Shown here one piece after another: positions 18,432 through 26,753 of a stretch of DNA of 32,167 nucleotides (the stretch's first letter is position 1; each line of letters starts with the position of its first letter). The stretch is from Lawsonibacter sp. (GTDB lineage: Bacteria > Bacillota > Clostridia > Oscillospirales > Oscillospiraceae), in NCBI GenBank assembly GCA_022798155.1, contig JAAWLY010000002.1, positions 1 through 32,167 of the forward strand. Reading direction: 5' to 3'. Position numbers and translations under genes: made by a program. The notes beneath the pieces are model-generated. The model saw nothing but the letters and a program-made list of their open reading frames with translations, did not search any database and was not told the origin of the DNA.

Positions 18432-19187
18432 TCACATCAGCTTGACGGTATAGTAAACGAACAGAGCAAACATCCACGCCACCATCACATAGATCAGGTA
18501 GTAGGACACCATACCGCCGAGCAGCATGGCCACAGCAATAGCCGCTATGCTGGCCGCACAGGTGGCCAGCAGCACCGTGTAATTGGTCTTTTGGGGCAGG
18601 AAGGAGATACCGCCGGGCAGAACGCCGTCGTTCTTCTTCATCAAAAGCGCCGCCGCCGCTACCAGTGCGATGGCCGCCAGAAGCAACACCACCTCCAGCA
18701 CCGTATTGGTGCTGCTGCGCACAAACCACAACGCCAGAATAGACATTCCACAGGCGCTGGCTGCCAGGAAAAACTCCCGCTGGTAGATATAGTACACCAG
18801 CGCCAGCACCGCCCAGGCCGCCACCAGCCAGAACAGCATGGACAGGCCGGGCCCCTGGAACTTGATGATTACATGGGAACACACGCTGACCGCGGCCAAA
18901 ACGATGGTCACAATCAGGGGCAGGGCAAATTTCTTATGCTGCTTGAGCTGCCAGCCCGTCCAAACCAGTCCCAATATGGTGGCGATGGGCATCGTCTTGC
19001 GCAGGAACCTGAGGATATTATCCAGCGCGAGAGTAATGTCGATCTCACTCATATAGAAATTGATATAGTAGCGATTGACAAGCACCAGCAGAGCTTCCAA
19101 TACAACCGCTCCTACCACCCATAGCAGGCCGCGCTGCAGCGCGATATCCTCTTGACGGCGGCGTTCTTCTCTCTGTTTCTTATCCAT
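18432..19187 (-). CDS. Hypothetical multi-TM membrane protein (251 aa)
   Basis: Several hydrophobic segments after a basic N-terminus (MDKKQREERRRQEDIALQ); no family confidently recognised. Confidence 0.65.
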   Translation of the reverse strand: MDKKQREERRRQEDIALQRGLLWVVGAVVLEALLVLVNRYYINFYMSEIDITLALDNILRFLRKTMPIATILGLVWTGWQLKQHKKFALPLIVTIVLAAVSVCSHVIIKFQGPGLSMLFWLVAAWAVLALVYYIYQREFFLAASACGMSILALWFVRSSTNTVLEVVLLLAAIALVAAAALLMKKNDGVLPGGISFLPQKTNYTVLLATCAASIAAIAVAMLLGGMVSYYLIYVMVAWMFALFVYYTVKLM

Positions 19188-19469
19188 GCGTCTTCATTCT
19201 CCTTGCTGCGGGCCGCCATGGCCCGGTTGAGTATTCTAAATGACATCCGTATATCCAGACATTTTATTATTGTACCAGATGACGGTTTTTTTTGCAAGAC
19301 TTAAAACGGGAAAAGTATCCAAATTTCCAAAACAACTTTCAAACTTCTTCCTGATGGATGCACGAAAAGGTCGAAGCCGCCCGCCTTGCCAGCCACACAT
19401 CGGGGGGGGAAAATCATAAAATAGCAGAGGGGTGGATTCCCCAATGTCCCCAAAGAAAGGAGGCTGGAT

Positions 19470-19664
19470 ATGGATTTTCTGCAAAAGCGGCTGTCCCGGC
19501 TGCTCACCGTAAAAAGTCTTGTCACCTTGATGCTCACCCTGGTCTTTGCCTTTCTGGCTCTGCGGGGAGCCATCGACCAGGACTTTATGACCATATATGC
19601 CGTGATCATCTCCTTCTACTTCGGCACCCAGAGTCCGGAGGTCAAGGAAGAAAATAAATCCTGA
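19470..19664 (+). CDS. Small membrane protein (64 aa), resembles phage-associated small membrane proteins
   Basis: Strong RBS AAAGGAGG; two TM segments LVTLMLTLVFAFLALRG and FMTIYAVIISFYFGTQ. Confidence 0.6.
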   Translation: MDFLQKRLSRLLTVKSLVTLMLTLVFAFLALRGAIDQDFMTIYAVIISFYFGTQSPEVKEENKS

Positions 19665-19670
19665 TTGCCA

Positions 19671-19695
19671 AGCCCGCCCCCACCGGGCGGGTTTT
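19671..19695 (+). terminator. Terminator of the 64-aa ORF
   Basis: AGCCCGCC...GGGCGGGTTTTT just after the stop. Confidence 0.7.
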
Positions 19696-20682
19696 TCAGT
19701 GCTGGACGAAGGCGGCGATGAGCCGGACGCAGGCCTGGGCATCCTGGAGGTCGGCGGTCTCCGCCGGGGTGTGGATATACCGGCAGGGGATAGAGACGCC
19801 TCCGGTCTTTACCCCCAGGCGGGTGGTGTGGATGGCCCCGGCATCGGTGCCGCCCCCCCGCATGATGTCCCGCTGGACAAGGATGTCCTCCGTCTTGGCC
19901 AGCTCCTCCAGCCTTGCGACGATCTCGGGGTGGCAGATGATGGAGGAGTCCATCACCTTGATGGCCGCCCCATTGCCCAGCTGGGCGGTGCCGCTTTTTT
20001 CTGAGCCGGGGGTGTCGTTCACGTCGGTAACATCCACAGCGATGCCAACATCCGGTTCCACCCACCAGGCGGCGGTGCGCGCTCCCCGCAGGCCCACCTC
20101 CTCCTGGACGGTGAAAACCATCCACAGGTCACAGGAGGGCCGCTCGATCCGCTCCAAGGCGCACAGCAGCACGGCGCAGGCAATGCGGTCGTCCAGATAG
20201 GGCCCCATCACCCGCCCCCCGCGGGTCCGGATGGACCGGTCGTAGACGGCGGTGTCCCCCACCCGAACCAGCTTCCTGGCCGCTTCTTCATTCTCCGCGC
20301 CGATGTCGATGAAGCACTCGTCCAGTTTCAGCTTGCCGAAATCGGCCTTCTCCTCGGGGGCGAATACCCCCTGGACGCCGTTCTTAAACCGGACCGCGCT
20401 GTAGGCCGCCTCCTTGGGGGCGATGCCCCCCAGCCTGCCCACCCGGAGGAAGCCCTCCTTCTCGATGTGGGTGACGATGAAGCCGATACTGTCCATGTGG
20501 GCGGCGAACATTACCCGGGGGCCCTCCCCCTTTTTGCGGACGATGAGATTGCCCAGGGTGTCGGTGAAGATTTCGTCGGCGAAGGGCCGGACCAGCTCCT
20601 CAATTTTCGCCCGGACGTCCTCTTCATCCCCCGAGGGGCCGTGGGCGGCGTTCAGGATTTTCAGTGTTTTTAACAGTTCCAT
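19696..20682 (-). CDS. M42 family metallopeptidase (paralog 1)
   Basis: MFAAHMDSIGFIVTHIEKEGFLRVGRLGGI, YLDDRIACAVLL, FTVQEEVGLRGARTA. Confidence 0.92.
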   Translation of the reverse strand: MELLKTLKILNAAHGPSGDEEDVRAKIEELVRPFADEIFTDTLGNLIVRKKGEGPRVMFAAHMDSIGFIVTHIEKEGFLRVGRLGGIAPKEAAYSAVRFKNGVQGVFAPEEKADFGKLKLDECFIDIGAENEEAARKLVRVGDTAVYDRSIRTRGGRVMGPYLDDRIACAVLLCALERIERPSCDLWMVFTVQEEVGLRGARTAAWWVEPDVGIAVDVTDVNDTPGSEKSGTAQLGNGAAIKVMDSSIICHPEIVARLEELAKTEDILVQRDIMRGGGTDAGAIHTTRLGVKTGGVSIPCRYIHTPAETADLQDAQACVRLIAAFVQH

Positions 20683-20701
20683 AATTCCTCCTGTGTGCGA
20701 T

Positions 20702-20774
20702 TGCAGGGACGCATCATGATGCGTCCGTTTTTGGATGCTGGATTGGGGCGGACACTTCGTGAAGCGTCCCTACA
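20702..20774 (-). repeat. Family A repeat, copy A4 (subtype A-II, opposite orientation to A2)
   Basis: Reverse strand TGTAGGGACGCTTCACGAAGTGTCC ... CCAAAAACGGACGCATCATGATGCGTCCCTGCA, closely matching A2. Confidence 0.9.
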
Positions 20775-21798
20775 TCCGTGCCATCTCCTCCAGGAACAGC
20801 CGGGTCAGTCTCAGCATGTTTTCAAAGTCGGCAACACTCCCCACGCTGGCGGGGGCGTGGAGATACCGCACGGCGGCGGACATGGCGGCCACCCGGACCC
20901 CCGCCTTGGTGCGCTGGATGGTGCGGGCGTCGTTGCCTCCGGCGATATACTCCTTGGTCTGCCAGGGGATGCCGTTCTCTTCACTTAGACGGCGTAACGT
21001 CTCAAAAAGTTCCCGGTCATAGATGGTAGCGCCGTCCATATAGGAGATCACCGGCCCCTTGCCAGGGGCGCACACCCGGCGATGGCCCTCCACCCCGGGC
21101 AGGTCGGCGGCGGTGGTGGTCTCCAGCACCAGGGCGATCTCCGGAGTGACAGAAAATGCCGCACCGAAGGCCCCCCGGGTGCCTACCTCCTCCTGGGCGG
21201 TGAAGGCAAAGGTCACGTCCAGGGGCAGCTCCTCCTCCAGCAGCTTGAGCATCACGGCACAGCCCACCCGGTCGTCGATGGCCTTGGCCTTGAACAGGCC
21301 GTCGCCAAACTCCTCGGGCTTACACACAAACGCGCCGCAGTCTCCCCATTCCACCAGCTTTTCGGCGGATTCCCTATCCTTTGCGCCGATGTCGATATAG
21401 AGAGACTCGGTTTTCGGAGCTTTCTTCCGCTCCTCCTTCGTGGTCAGGTGGATTGCCTTCAGGCCGATGACCCCGGGGACCTGATTCGGTCCAATGACCA
21501 CTGGCTTGCCGATGGCCACCCGGCGGTCCACCCCGCCCACAAAATCAAATTTCAAAAATCCCTCGCCGGTAATGCGGGTGACGATGATCCCCACCTCGTC
21601 CATGTGGGCAGCTAGCATCAGCTTATTTCCGGTGGTTTTTTTGCCCTTTTTGAAGATGATCAGATTTCCCATGACGTCGGTGTGGACGTGGACAGAGGGG
21701 GCAGCCTTCCTTGCCTGGTTGGCAAGATACCAGCGCATTTCGTCCTCCTCTCCGGATACGCCGTTGAGCAGGCACAGCTCTTTCAAGGTGTTCAGCAT
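20770..21798 (-). CDS. M42 family metallopeptidase (paralog 2)
   Basis: MLAAHMDEVGIIVTRITGEGFLKFDFVGGVD, KAIDDRVGCAVML, FTAQEEVGTRGAFGAAF; TAG stop (20770-20772) lies in repeat A4. Confidence 0.92.
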   Translation of the reverse strand: MLNTLKELCLLNGVSGEEDEMRWYLANQARKAAPSVHVHTDVMGNLIIFKKGKKTTGNKLMLAAHMDEVGIIVTRITGEGFLKFDFVGGVDRRVAIGKPVVIGPNQVPGVIGLKAIHLTTKEERKKAPKTESLYIDIGAKDRESAEKLVEWGDCGAFVCKPEEFGDGLFKAKAIDDRVGCAVMLKLLEEELPLDVTFAFTAQEEVGTRGAFGAAFSVTPEIALVLETTTAADLPGVEGHRRVCAPGKGPVISYMDGATIYDRELFETLRRLSEENGIPWQTKEYIAGGNDARTIQRTKAGVRVAAMSAAVRYLHAPASVGSVADFENMLRLTRLFLEEMARM

Positions 21799-22829
21799 GG
21801 TTTGTCCTCCTCTCCGCAACGTTCCACAAAGGCAGCCAGCAGCTTTGCGGTGTCCTCCAGGTCCTTTTTGCTCACAACCTCCACAGGAGTGTGCATATAC
21901 CGCTCCGGAATGGACAGCACCGCCGTGGCCACCCCCTCCCGGCTGACCTGGATGGGCCAGGCGTTGGTGCCGCTGGAGCCGGACATGACCTCAATCTGGG
22001 CGGGCATGTCCAGCCGCTTCGCCAGGGCTTTCAGGGAACCAGACATGGACTTGGCGCAGTTGGGCCCCACGCCGATGACCGGGCCGCCCCCCAGCTGAAA
22101 CGTCTCATTTTTGGAGGCGTCCGGGCTGTCCCCGTGGGTGACGTCCACCGCCACACACATCGCAGGGGCAAGTTCATAGGCGGCGGTGACGGCCCCGGTG
22201 GAGTGGGTCTCCTCCTGGGTGGAGCCCAGGACGTACAGGTCTACATCCAGCTCTTTTCCTTGCAGCCGCTCCAGCACGTCCAGCAGGACGGCAAAGCCGC
22301 AGCGGTCGTCCAGGGCCTTGCCGCACAGCAGGTGCTCCCCCAGGGGGGCGCAGCCACCCCGGTAGGTGGCGGGAGTACCGATGGGGATGCGCTTCTCCGC
22401 CTCCTCTTGGGGCAGTCCCACATCTATATAAAGGTCCTTGATGGGCAGGGACTTGTCCATGTCCTCCGCCGTCTGGACGTGGGGGGGCAGGCAGGCCACC
22501 ACCCCATGGACGGGCGGGTCGGTGAGGATGGTCACCTCCCGGTCGGGAAGCATCCGGGGGTCCACACCCCCCAGAGGGGCGAAGCGGAGAAAGCCCTCCT
22601 CGTGGCCGGTGACGATCAGGCCGATCTCGTCCAGGTGGGCATCCAGCAGCAGCCTGGGGGCGTTCTCCCGGTCGCACCGGCGCACCCCCACCACGCTACC
22701 CGGGCAGGTGAAATACACTTGGTCTACCAGGGGCCGCAGCAGCTCCGCCGCCGCCGCCGTCACCCGCTCCTCAAACCCGCTGGGCCCCGGCAGGGCGCAC
22801 AGCCGGGCCAGCATTTCCTCGTAGTTCAA
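21792..22829 (-). CDS. M42 family metallopeptidase (paralog 3), probable TTG start
   Basis: LLLDAHLDEIGLIVTGHEEGFLRFAPLGGVDPRML, ALDDRCGFAVLLDVLERL, STQEETHSTGAVTAAY; GGAGG 8 nt before TTG 22829; 7-nt overlap with paralog 2. Confidence 0.88.
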   Translation of the reverse strand: MNYEEMLARLCALPGPSGFEERVTAAAAELLRPLVDQVYFTCPGSVVGVRRCDRENAPRLLLDAHLDEIGLIVTGHEEGFLRFAPLGGVDPRMLPDREVTILTDPPVHGVVACLPPHVQTAEDMDKSLPIKDLYIDVGLPQEEAEKRIPIGTPATYRGGCAPLGEHLLCGKALDDRCGFAVLLDVLERLQGKELDVDLYVLGSTQEETHSTGAVTAAYELAPAMCVAVDVTHGDSPDASKNETFQLGGGPVIGVGPNCAKSMSGSLKALAKRLDMPAQIEVMSGSSGTNAWPIQVSREGVATAVLSIPERYMHTPVEVVSKKDLEDTAKLLAAFVERCGEEDKPC

Positions 22830-23140
22830 ATCTGAATCCCTCCGTTCAGCAATAGCTTGCCAGATTATCCCTATTTTAATCCAAAATCGGGGAAGACGCA
22901 AGCCTCATCTGTCGTTTGCCGCACCCCCAAAAGCCTCCTTCGGCGAATGATACAGCTTCTTAATAAAATGCGGATTACTCCAATGACCGCCGTATCAAGG
23001 CAAAGCTGAAGGGCTTGCCGCCTGCGCTTCACAGACAACAAGCCCTTTCGGCTGCTTGAACAATTTTTAGCGATAATTTTTGTCCTACTTTTGGGAGCAG
23101 TTTACATACGGGCCGCTCTTTTGTATCCAACCGACGAACA

Positions 23141-23165
23141 CGGCCCGGGGGATATCCCCGGGCCG
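23141..23165 (-). terminator. Perfect 10-bp-stem hairpin after the bactofilin gene (no U-tract)
   Basis: CGGCCCGGGG-GATAT-CCCCGGGCCG, 12 nt past the bactofilin stop. Confidence 0.35.
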
Positions 23166-23177
23166 CGCGGTCTCTGC

Positions 23178-23678
23178 TTACTGTTCCTCGTCCAGATTGT
23201 AATTTTCGCCAAACTGCAAATCGCTCACCGAAACCTCCGGCTCCTTGGGGGGCTCGGCGGGAACCAGCATGGTGCTGCTGCCATCCAGGCGGCCGTTCTC
23301 CACTACCAGAGAGGCGGTGGCCACATCGCCGTGGATGCCGCCCGTCCGCTCCAGGCACAGGTGCTCCCGGGCGGTAACGCTGCCCTGGATATCTCCAGCC
23401 ACCCGCACAATATCGGCGGTCACGGGGCCCTGGATCAGCCCGGTGGTGGCCACGGTGACGCTGCCTTTCAGGTCAATTTCGCCCTCCAGGCGGCCCTCTA
23501 CCTGCACGGCGCCCTCGCCCCGGATAACGCCGGTGAAGGTGATCCCCTTGGCAATGATGGTATTGTTGTGCGCCTTGGGCAGGGTGGGCAGGGAGTCGAA
23601 GGGCTCCTCAAAGGTCTCCCCGTCAAAGGGGGTAGGATTGACTGGTTCCTGTTTGACTGGTCCTCCAAATAAACCCAT
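23178..23678 (-). CDS. Bactofilin / polymer-forming cytoskeletal protein
   Basis: NTIIAKGITFTGVIRGEGAVQVEGRLEGEIDLKGSVTVATTGLIQGPVTADIVRVAGDIQGSVTAREHLCL beta-helical repeat pattern. Confidence 0.92.
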   Translation of the reverse strand: MGLFGGPVKQEPVNPTPFDGETFEEPFDSLPTLPKAHNNTIIAKGITFTGVIRGEGAVQVEGRLEGEIDLKGSVTVATTGLIQGPVTADIVRVAGDIQGSVTAREHLCLERTGGIHGDVATASLVVENGRLDGSSTMLVPAEPPKEPEVSVSDLQFGENYNLDEEQ

Positions 23679-23850
23679 AACAGATCGCTCCTTTGTTATT
23701 TCATTTACTGGATACTATGCCAAGCTTCAGAAGTAACGGTTATTATAGCAAAAATTATCTCTCTTCGCAAGTGGAAAAAGGAAATGAGATGAGAAAAATT
23801 TGTCTCTCTGTGCAAAACACCTAAAAGCACGGCGGCAGGAGAAAAAGAGA

Positions 23851-23879
23851 ATGACAAAACGGTAAAATTAGAGTATAAT
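23851..23879 (+). promoter_or_regulatory. Sigma-A-like promoter of the debranching enzyme gene
   Basis: ATGACA-N17-TATAAT, about 35 nt before the ATG. Confidence 0.6.
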
Positions 23880-23914
23880 AAGACATTATCATTGGATCGA
23901 AGGAGGAACTATCT

Positions 23915-26029
23915 ATGGCGCAATCTCCTCAGCTGTTGAATCAGACCGCTCCCTCTTCCAGCCTGACCCTTCCCCACTCCATCCATCTGGTACCCCTGGA
24001 TCAGATTGCCGGCTTTGATGTCCGCCCCGGATTTTACGACATCAACGGAGCCACCGCCATCCCCGGCGGCGTAAACTTCACCGTCCACTCCCACAGCGCC
24101 ACCTCCATCGAGCTGCTGCTGTTTCACCGGACCGAGGACGAGCCCTTTGCCGTCCTCCCCTTCCCCCAGCACTACCGCATCGGCAATGTGTACTCCATGA
24201 TCGTGTTCAAGCTGAACATTGAGGAGTTTGAATATGCCTACCGGGCAGATGGCCCCTACGACCCCAGGAAGGGCCTGATCTTCGACCGGACCCGCTATCT
24301 GCTGGACCCCTACGCCAAGGCGGTCACCGGCCAGAGCCAGTGGGGGGCCACCTCCCCCCGGGGCCAGCACTATAAGGCTCGGGTGGTAAAGGACGACTTT
24401 GACTGGCGAGACAGCCAGCAGCCCCTGATTCCCATGGAGGACCTGGTGATCTACGAGCTCCACGTCCGGGGTTTCACCAAAGACACCTCCTCCGGCACGG
24501 CCCACCCGGGCACCTTCGCCGGCCTGCGGGAGAAAATCCCCTACCTGGAGTCCCTGGGGGTCAACGCGGTGGAGCTGATGCCCATTTTTGAGTTTGACGA
24601 GATGCAGGACTACCGCCAATATAACGGCAATACCCTGTATAACTACTGGGGCTACAGCACCGTCAGCTTTTTCTCCCCCAACACCAGCTACGCCGCCTCC
24701 ACTGAGTACAACCGGGAAGGCAACGAGCTGAAGGAGCTGATTCAGGCTTTCCACCAGCGGGGGATCGAGGTCTACCTGGACGTGGTATTCAACCACACCG
24801 CCGAGGGGGACGAGCGGGGCCCCTTCTTCTCCTTCAAGGGCTTCGACAACAACATCTATTATCTGCTCACCCCCGACGGCCACTACTACAATTTCAGCGG
24901 CTGCGGCAACACCATGAACTGCAACCACCCCATCGTCCGGCAGATGATTTTGGACTGCCTGCGCTACTGGGCCACCACCTACCGGGTGGACGGCTTCCGC
25001 TTTGATCTGGCCTCCATCCTGGGCCGCAGCGAGGACGGCTCCCCCATGGGCACGCCTCCCCTGCTCCAGTCCCTGGCCTTCGACCCCATCCTGGGCAACG
25101 CGAAGCTCATCGCCGAGGCCTGGGACGCCGGCGGGCTATACCAGGTGGGCACCTTCCCCTCCTGGAACCGCTGGGCGGAGTGGAACGGCCGCTATCGGGA
25201 CGACATCCGCCGCTACCTGAAGGGAGACGCCGGCCTTGCCCAGGGGGCGGCCCTGCGCATCGCCGGCTCGCTGGATATGTACGGCTCCCGGGGCGGCTCC
25301 AACGCCTCTGTCAACTTTATCACCTGTCACGACGGCTTTACCCTGTGGGACCTGTACTCCTACAATGACAAGCACAACGAGCCCAACGGCTGGAACTGCA
25401 CCGACGGGGCCAACGACAACAACAGCTGGAACTGCGGCGCGGAGGGAGACACGGAGGACCCGGCGGTGAACGAACTGCGCCGCCGGATGTGCCGCAATGC
25501 CTTCGCTCTGCTGATGTGCAGCCGGGGGGTGCCCATGTTCCTGGCGGGGGACGAGTTCTGCAACACCCAGTTCGGCAACAACAACGCCTACTGTCAGGAT
25601 AACCTCATCTCCTGGCTGGACTGGAACCGGCTGGAGGAGAACCGGGATATGTTCCAGTTCTTCCAGTATATGATCCGCTTCCGCAAGGAGCACCGGGTGG
25701 TGCGCGCCTCTACCGGTGACGGCGCCCACGGTTTTCCAGAGGTCAGCTTCCACGGCGTGGACCCCTGGCGCGACCGCCCCTTTGACCAGCAGGACCGCTA
25801 TGTGGGGGTCATGTTCTCCGGCTGGGAGCGGGACTCCGGAACCCAGATTGTCTATGTGGCCTCCAACGCCTGGTGGGAGAACCTGGAGGTCCGCCTGCCC
25901 CAGCTCCCCGCCACCATGTATTGGGAGAAGGCGGTAGACACCTGGCAGGCGGAACAGTCCCCCGCCCCCATCTCCGGCAATCAGGTTACCATCCGGGGCC
26001 GGAGCGTGATGGTCTTTGTGGCAAGGTAA
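23915..26029 (+). CDS. glgX: Glycogen debranching enzyme / isoamylase-type GH13 protein
   Basis: EDLVIYELHVRGFT, VYLDVVFNHTAEGDERGP, YRVDGFRFDLASILGR, LIAEAWDAGGLYQVG, NFITCHDGFTLWDLYSYNDKHN, FLAGDEFCNTQFGNNNAYCQDN. Confidence 0.9.
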   Translation: MAQSPQLLNQTAPSSSLTLPHSIHLVPLDQIAGFDVRPGFYDINGATAIPGGVNFTVHSHSATSIELLLFHRTEDEPFAVLPFPQHYRIGNVYSMIVFKLNIEEFEYAYRADGPYDPRKGLIFDRTRYLLDPYAKAVTGQSQWGATSPRGQHYKARVVKDDFDWRDSQQPLIPMEDLVIYELHVRGFTKDTSSGTAHPGTFAGLREKIPYLESLGVNAVELMPIFEFDEMQDYRQYNGNTLYNYWGYSTVSFFSPNTSYAASTEYNREGNELKELIQAFHQRGIEVYLDVVFNHTAEGDERGPFFSFKGFDNNIYYLLTPDGHYYNFSGCGNTMNCNHPIVRQMILDCLRYWATTYRVDGFRFDLASILGRSEDGSPMGTPPLLQSLAFDPILGNAKLIAEAWDAGGLYQVGTFPSWNRWAEWNGRYRDDIRRYLKGDAGLAQGAALRIAGSLDMYGSRGGSNASVNFITCHDGFTLWDLYSYNDKHNEPNGWNCTDGANDNNSWNCGAEGDTEDPAVNELRRRMCRNAFALLMCSRGVPMFLAGDEFCNTQFGNNNAYCQDNLISWLDWNRLEENRDMFQFFQYMIRFRKEHRVVRASTGDGAHGFPEVSFHGVDPWRDRPFDQQDRYVGVMFSGWERDSGTQIVYVASNAWWENLEVRLPQLPATMYWEKAVDTWQAEQSPAPISGNQVTIRGRSVMVFVAR

Positions 26030-26050
26030 GCGTCTGTATGAAAATCCCAA

Positions 26051-26076
26051 ACGCCCGCGCCTTCCGGCGCGGGCGT
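26051..26076 (+). terminator. Hairpin downstream of the debranching enzyme gene
   Basis: ACGCCCGCGCC-TTCC-GGCGCGGGCGT, 11-bp stem. Confidence 0.6.
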
Positions 26077-26163
26077 AAAAAATTTCTCCTTTTCCGCAAC
26101 CGGCGGGGTTTTTTGTCGGGTAGAGCGGTGTAAGCGCTTATATGGCAGAGAGGAGGCCCGGAC

Positions 26164-26724
26164 ATGGAGGACCATGAGATTGTGGCGCTGTACTGGAATC
26201 GGGACGAGGAGGCCATTGCCCAGACCCAGCGGCAGTACGGGGGCTATCTGTACAAAATCGCCTGGCAGGTGCTGGCCGGCCGGCCGGACAGCGAGGAGAT
26301 TGTCAACGACACCTACCTCAAGGCTTGGAACTCCATCCCGCCCCACCGCCCCGGGGTGCTGCGCACCTACCTGGGCAAAATCACCCGGCAGCTGTCCATC
26401 GACCGCCTGCGGGGCCGGGGCCGGGAGAAGCGGCGTGGGTCGGAGTACGCCCTGTCCCTGTCTGAGCTGGAGGAGTGCGTCTCCGCCGGGGACACCACCC
26501 AGGAACAGGTAGACCTGCGCCTTCTGGCGGAGTCCATCGAGGATTTCCTCGCCACCCTGCCCCCGGAGTCCCGGACCGCCTTTGTGGGGCGCTACTACTA
26601 CCTGGACCCCATCCGGGACATCGCGGGCTATCAGGGCATGAGCCAGTCCAAGGTGAAAAGCCTGCTGTACCGTACCCGGCAGGGTCTGAGACACCATTTG
26701 GAGCAGGAGGGATTTTTCCTGTGA
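26164..26724 (+). CDS. ECF-type RNA polymerase sigma factor (paralog of 7046..7606)
   Basis: DSEEIVNDTYLKAWNSIPPHRPGVLRTYLGKITRQLSIDRLR and IRDIAGYQGMSQSKVKSLLYRTRQGLRHHLEQEG. Confidence 0.9.
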   Translation: MEDHEIVALYWNRDEEAIAQTQRQYGGYLYKIAWQVLAGRPDSEEIVNDTYLKAWNSIPPHRPGVLRTYLGKITRQLSIDRLRGRGREKRRGSEYALSLSELEECVSAGDTTQEQVDLRLLAESIEDFLATLPPESRTAFVGRYYYLDPIRDIAGYQGMSQSKVKSLLYRTRQGLRHHLEQEGFFL

Positions 26725-26753
26725 GGACAGATTCAGAACAGGAGGGAGCTTTT

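Noticed and set aside
7644-20774. Family A repeats as a CRISPR array or riboswitch
   Set aside because: Copies are kilobases apart with no spacers, and they lie at 3' ends or between genes in different contexts rather than in conserved 5' leaders.
23009-23047. Inverted repeat AAGGGCTTG-N21-CAAGCCCTT in the gap before the M42 cluster
   Set aside because: No U-tract, not similar to repeat families A or B, single copy; insufficient evidence to call it an element.
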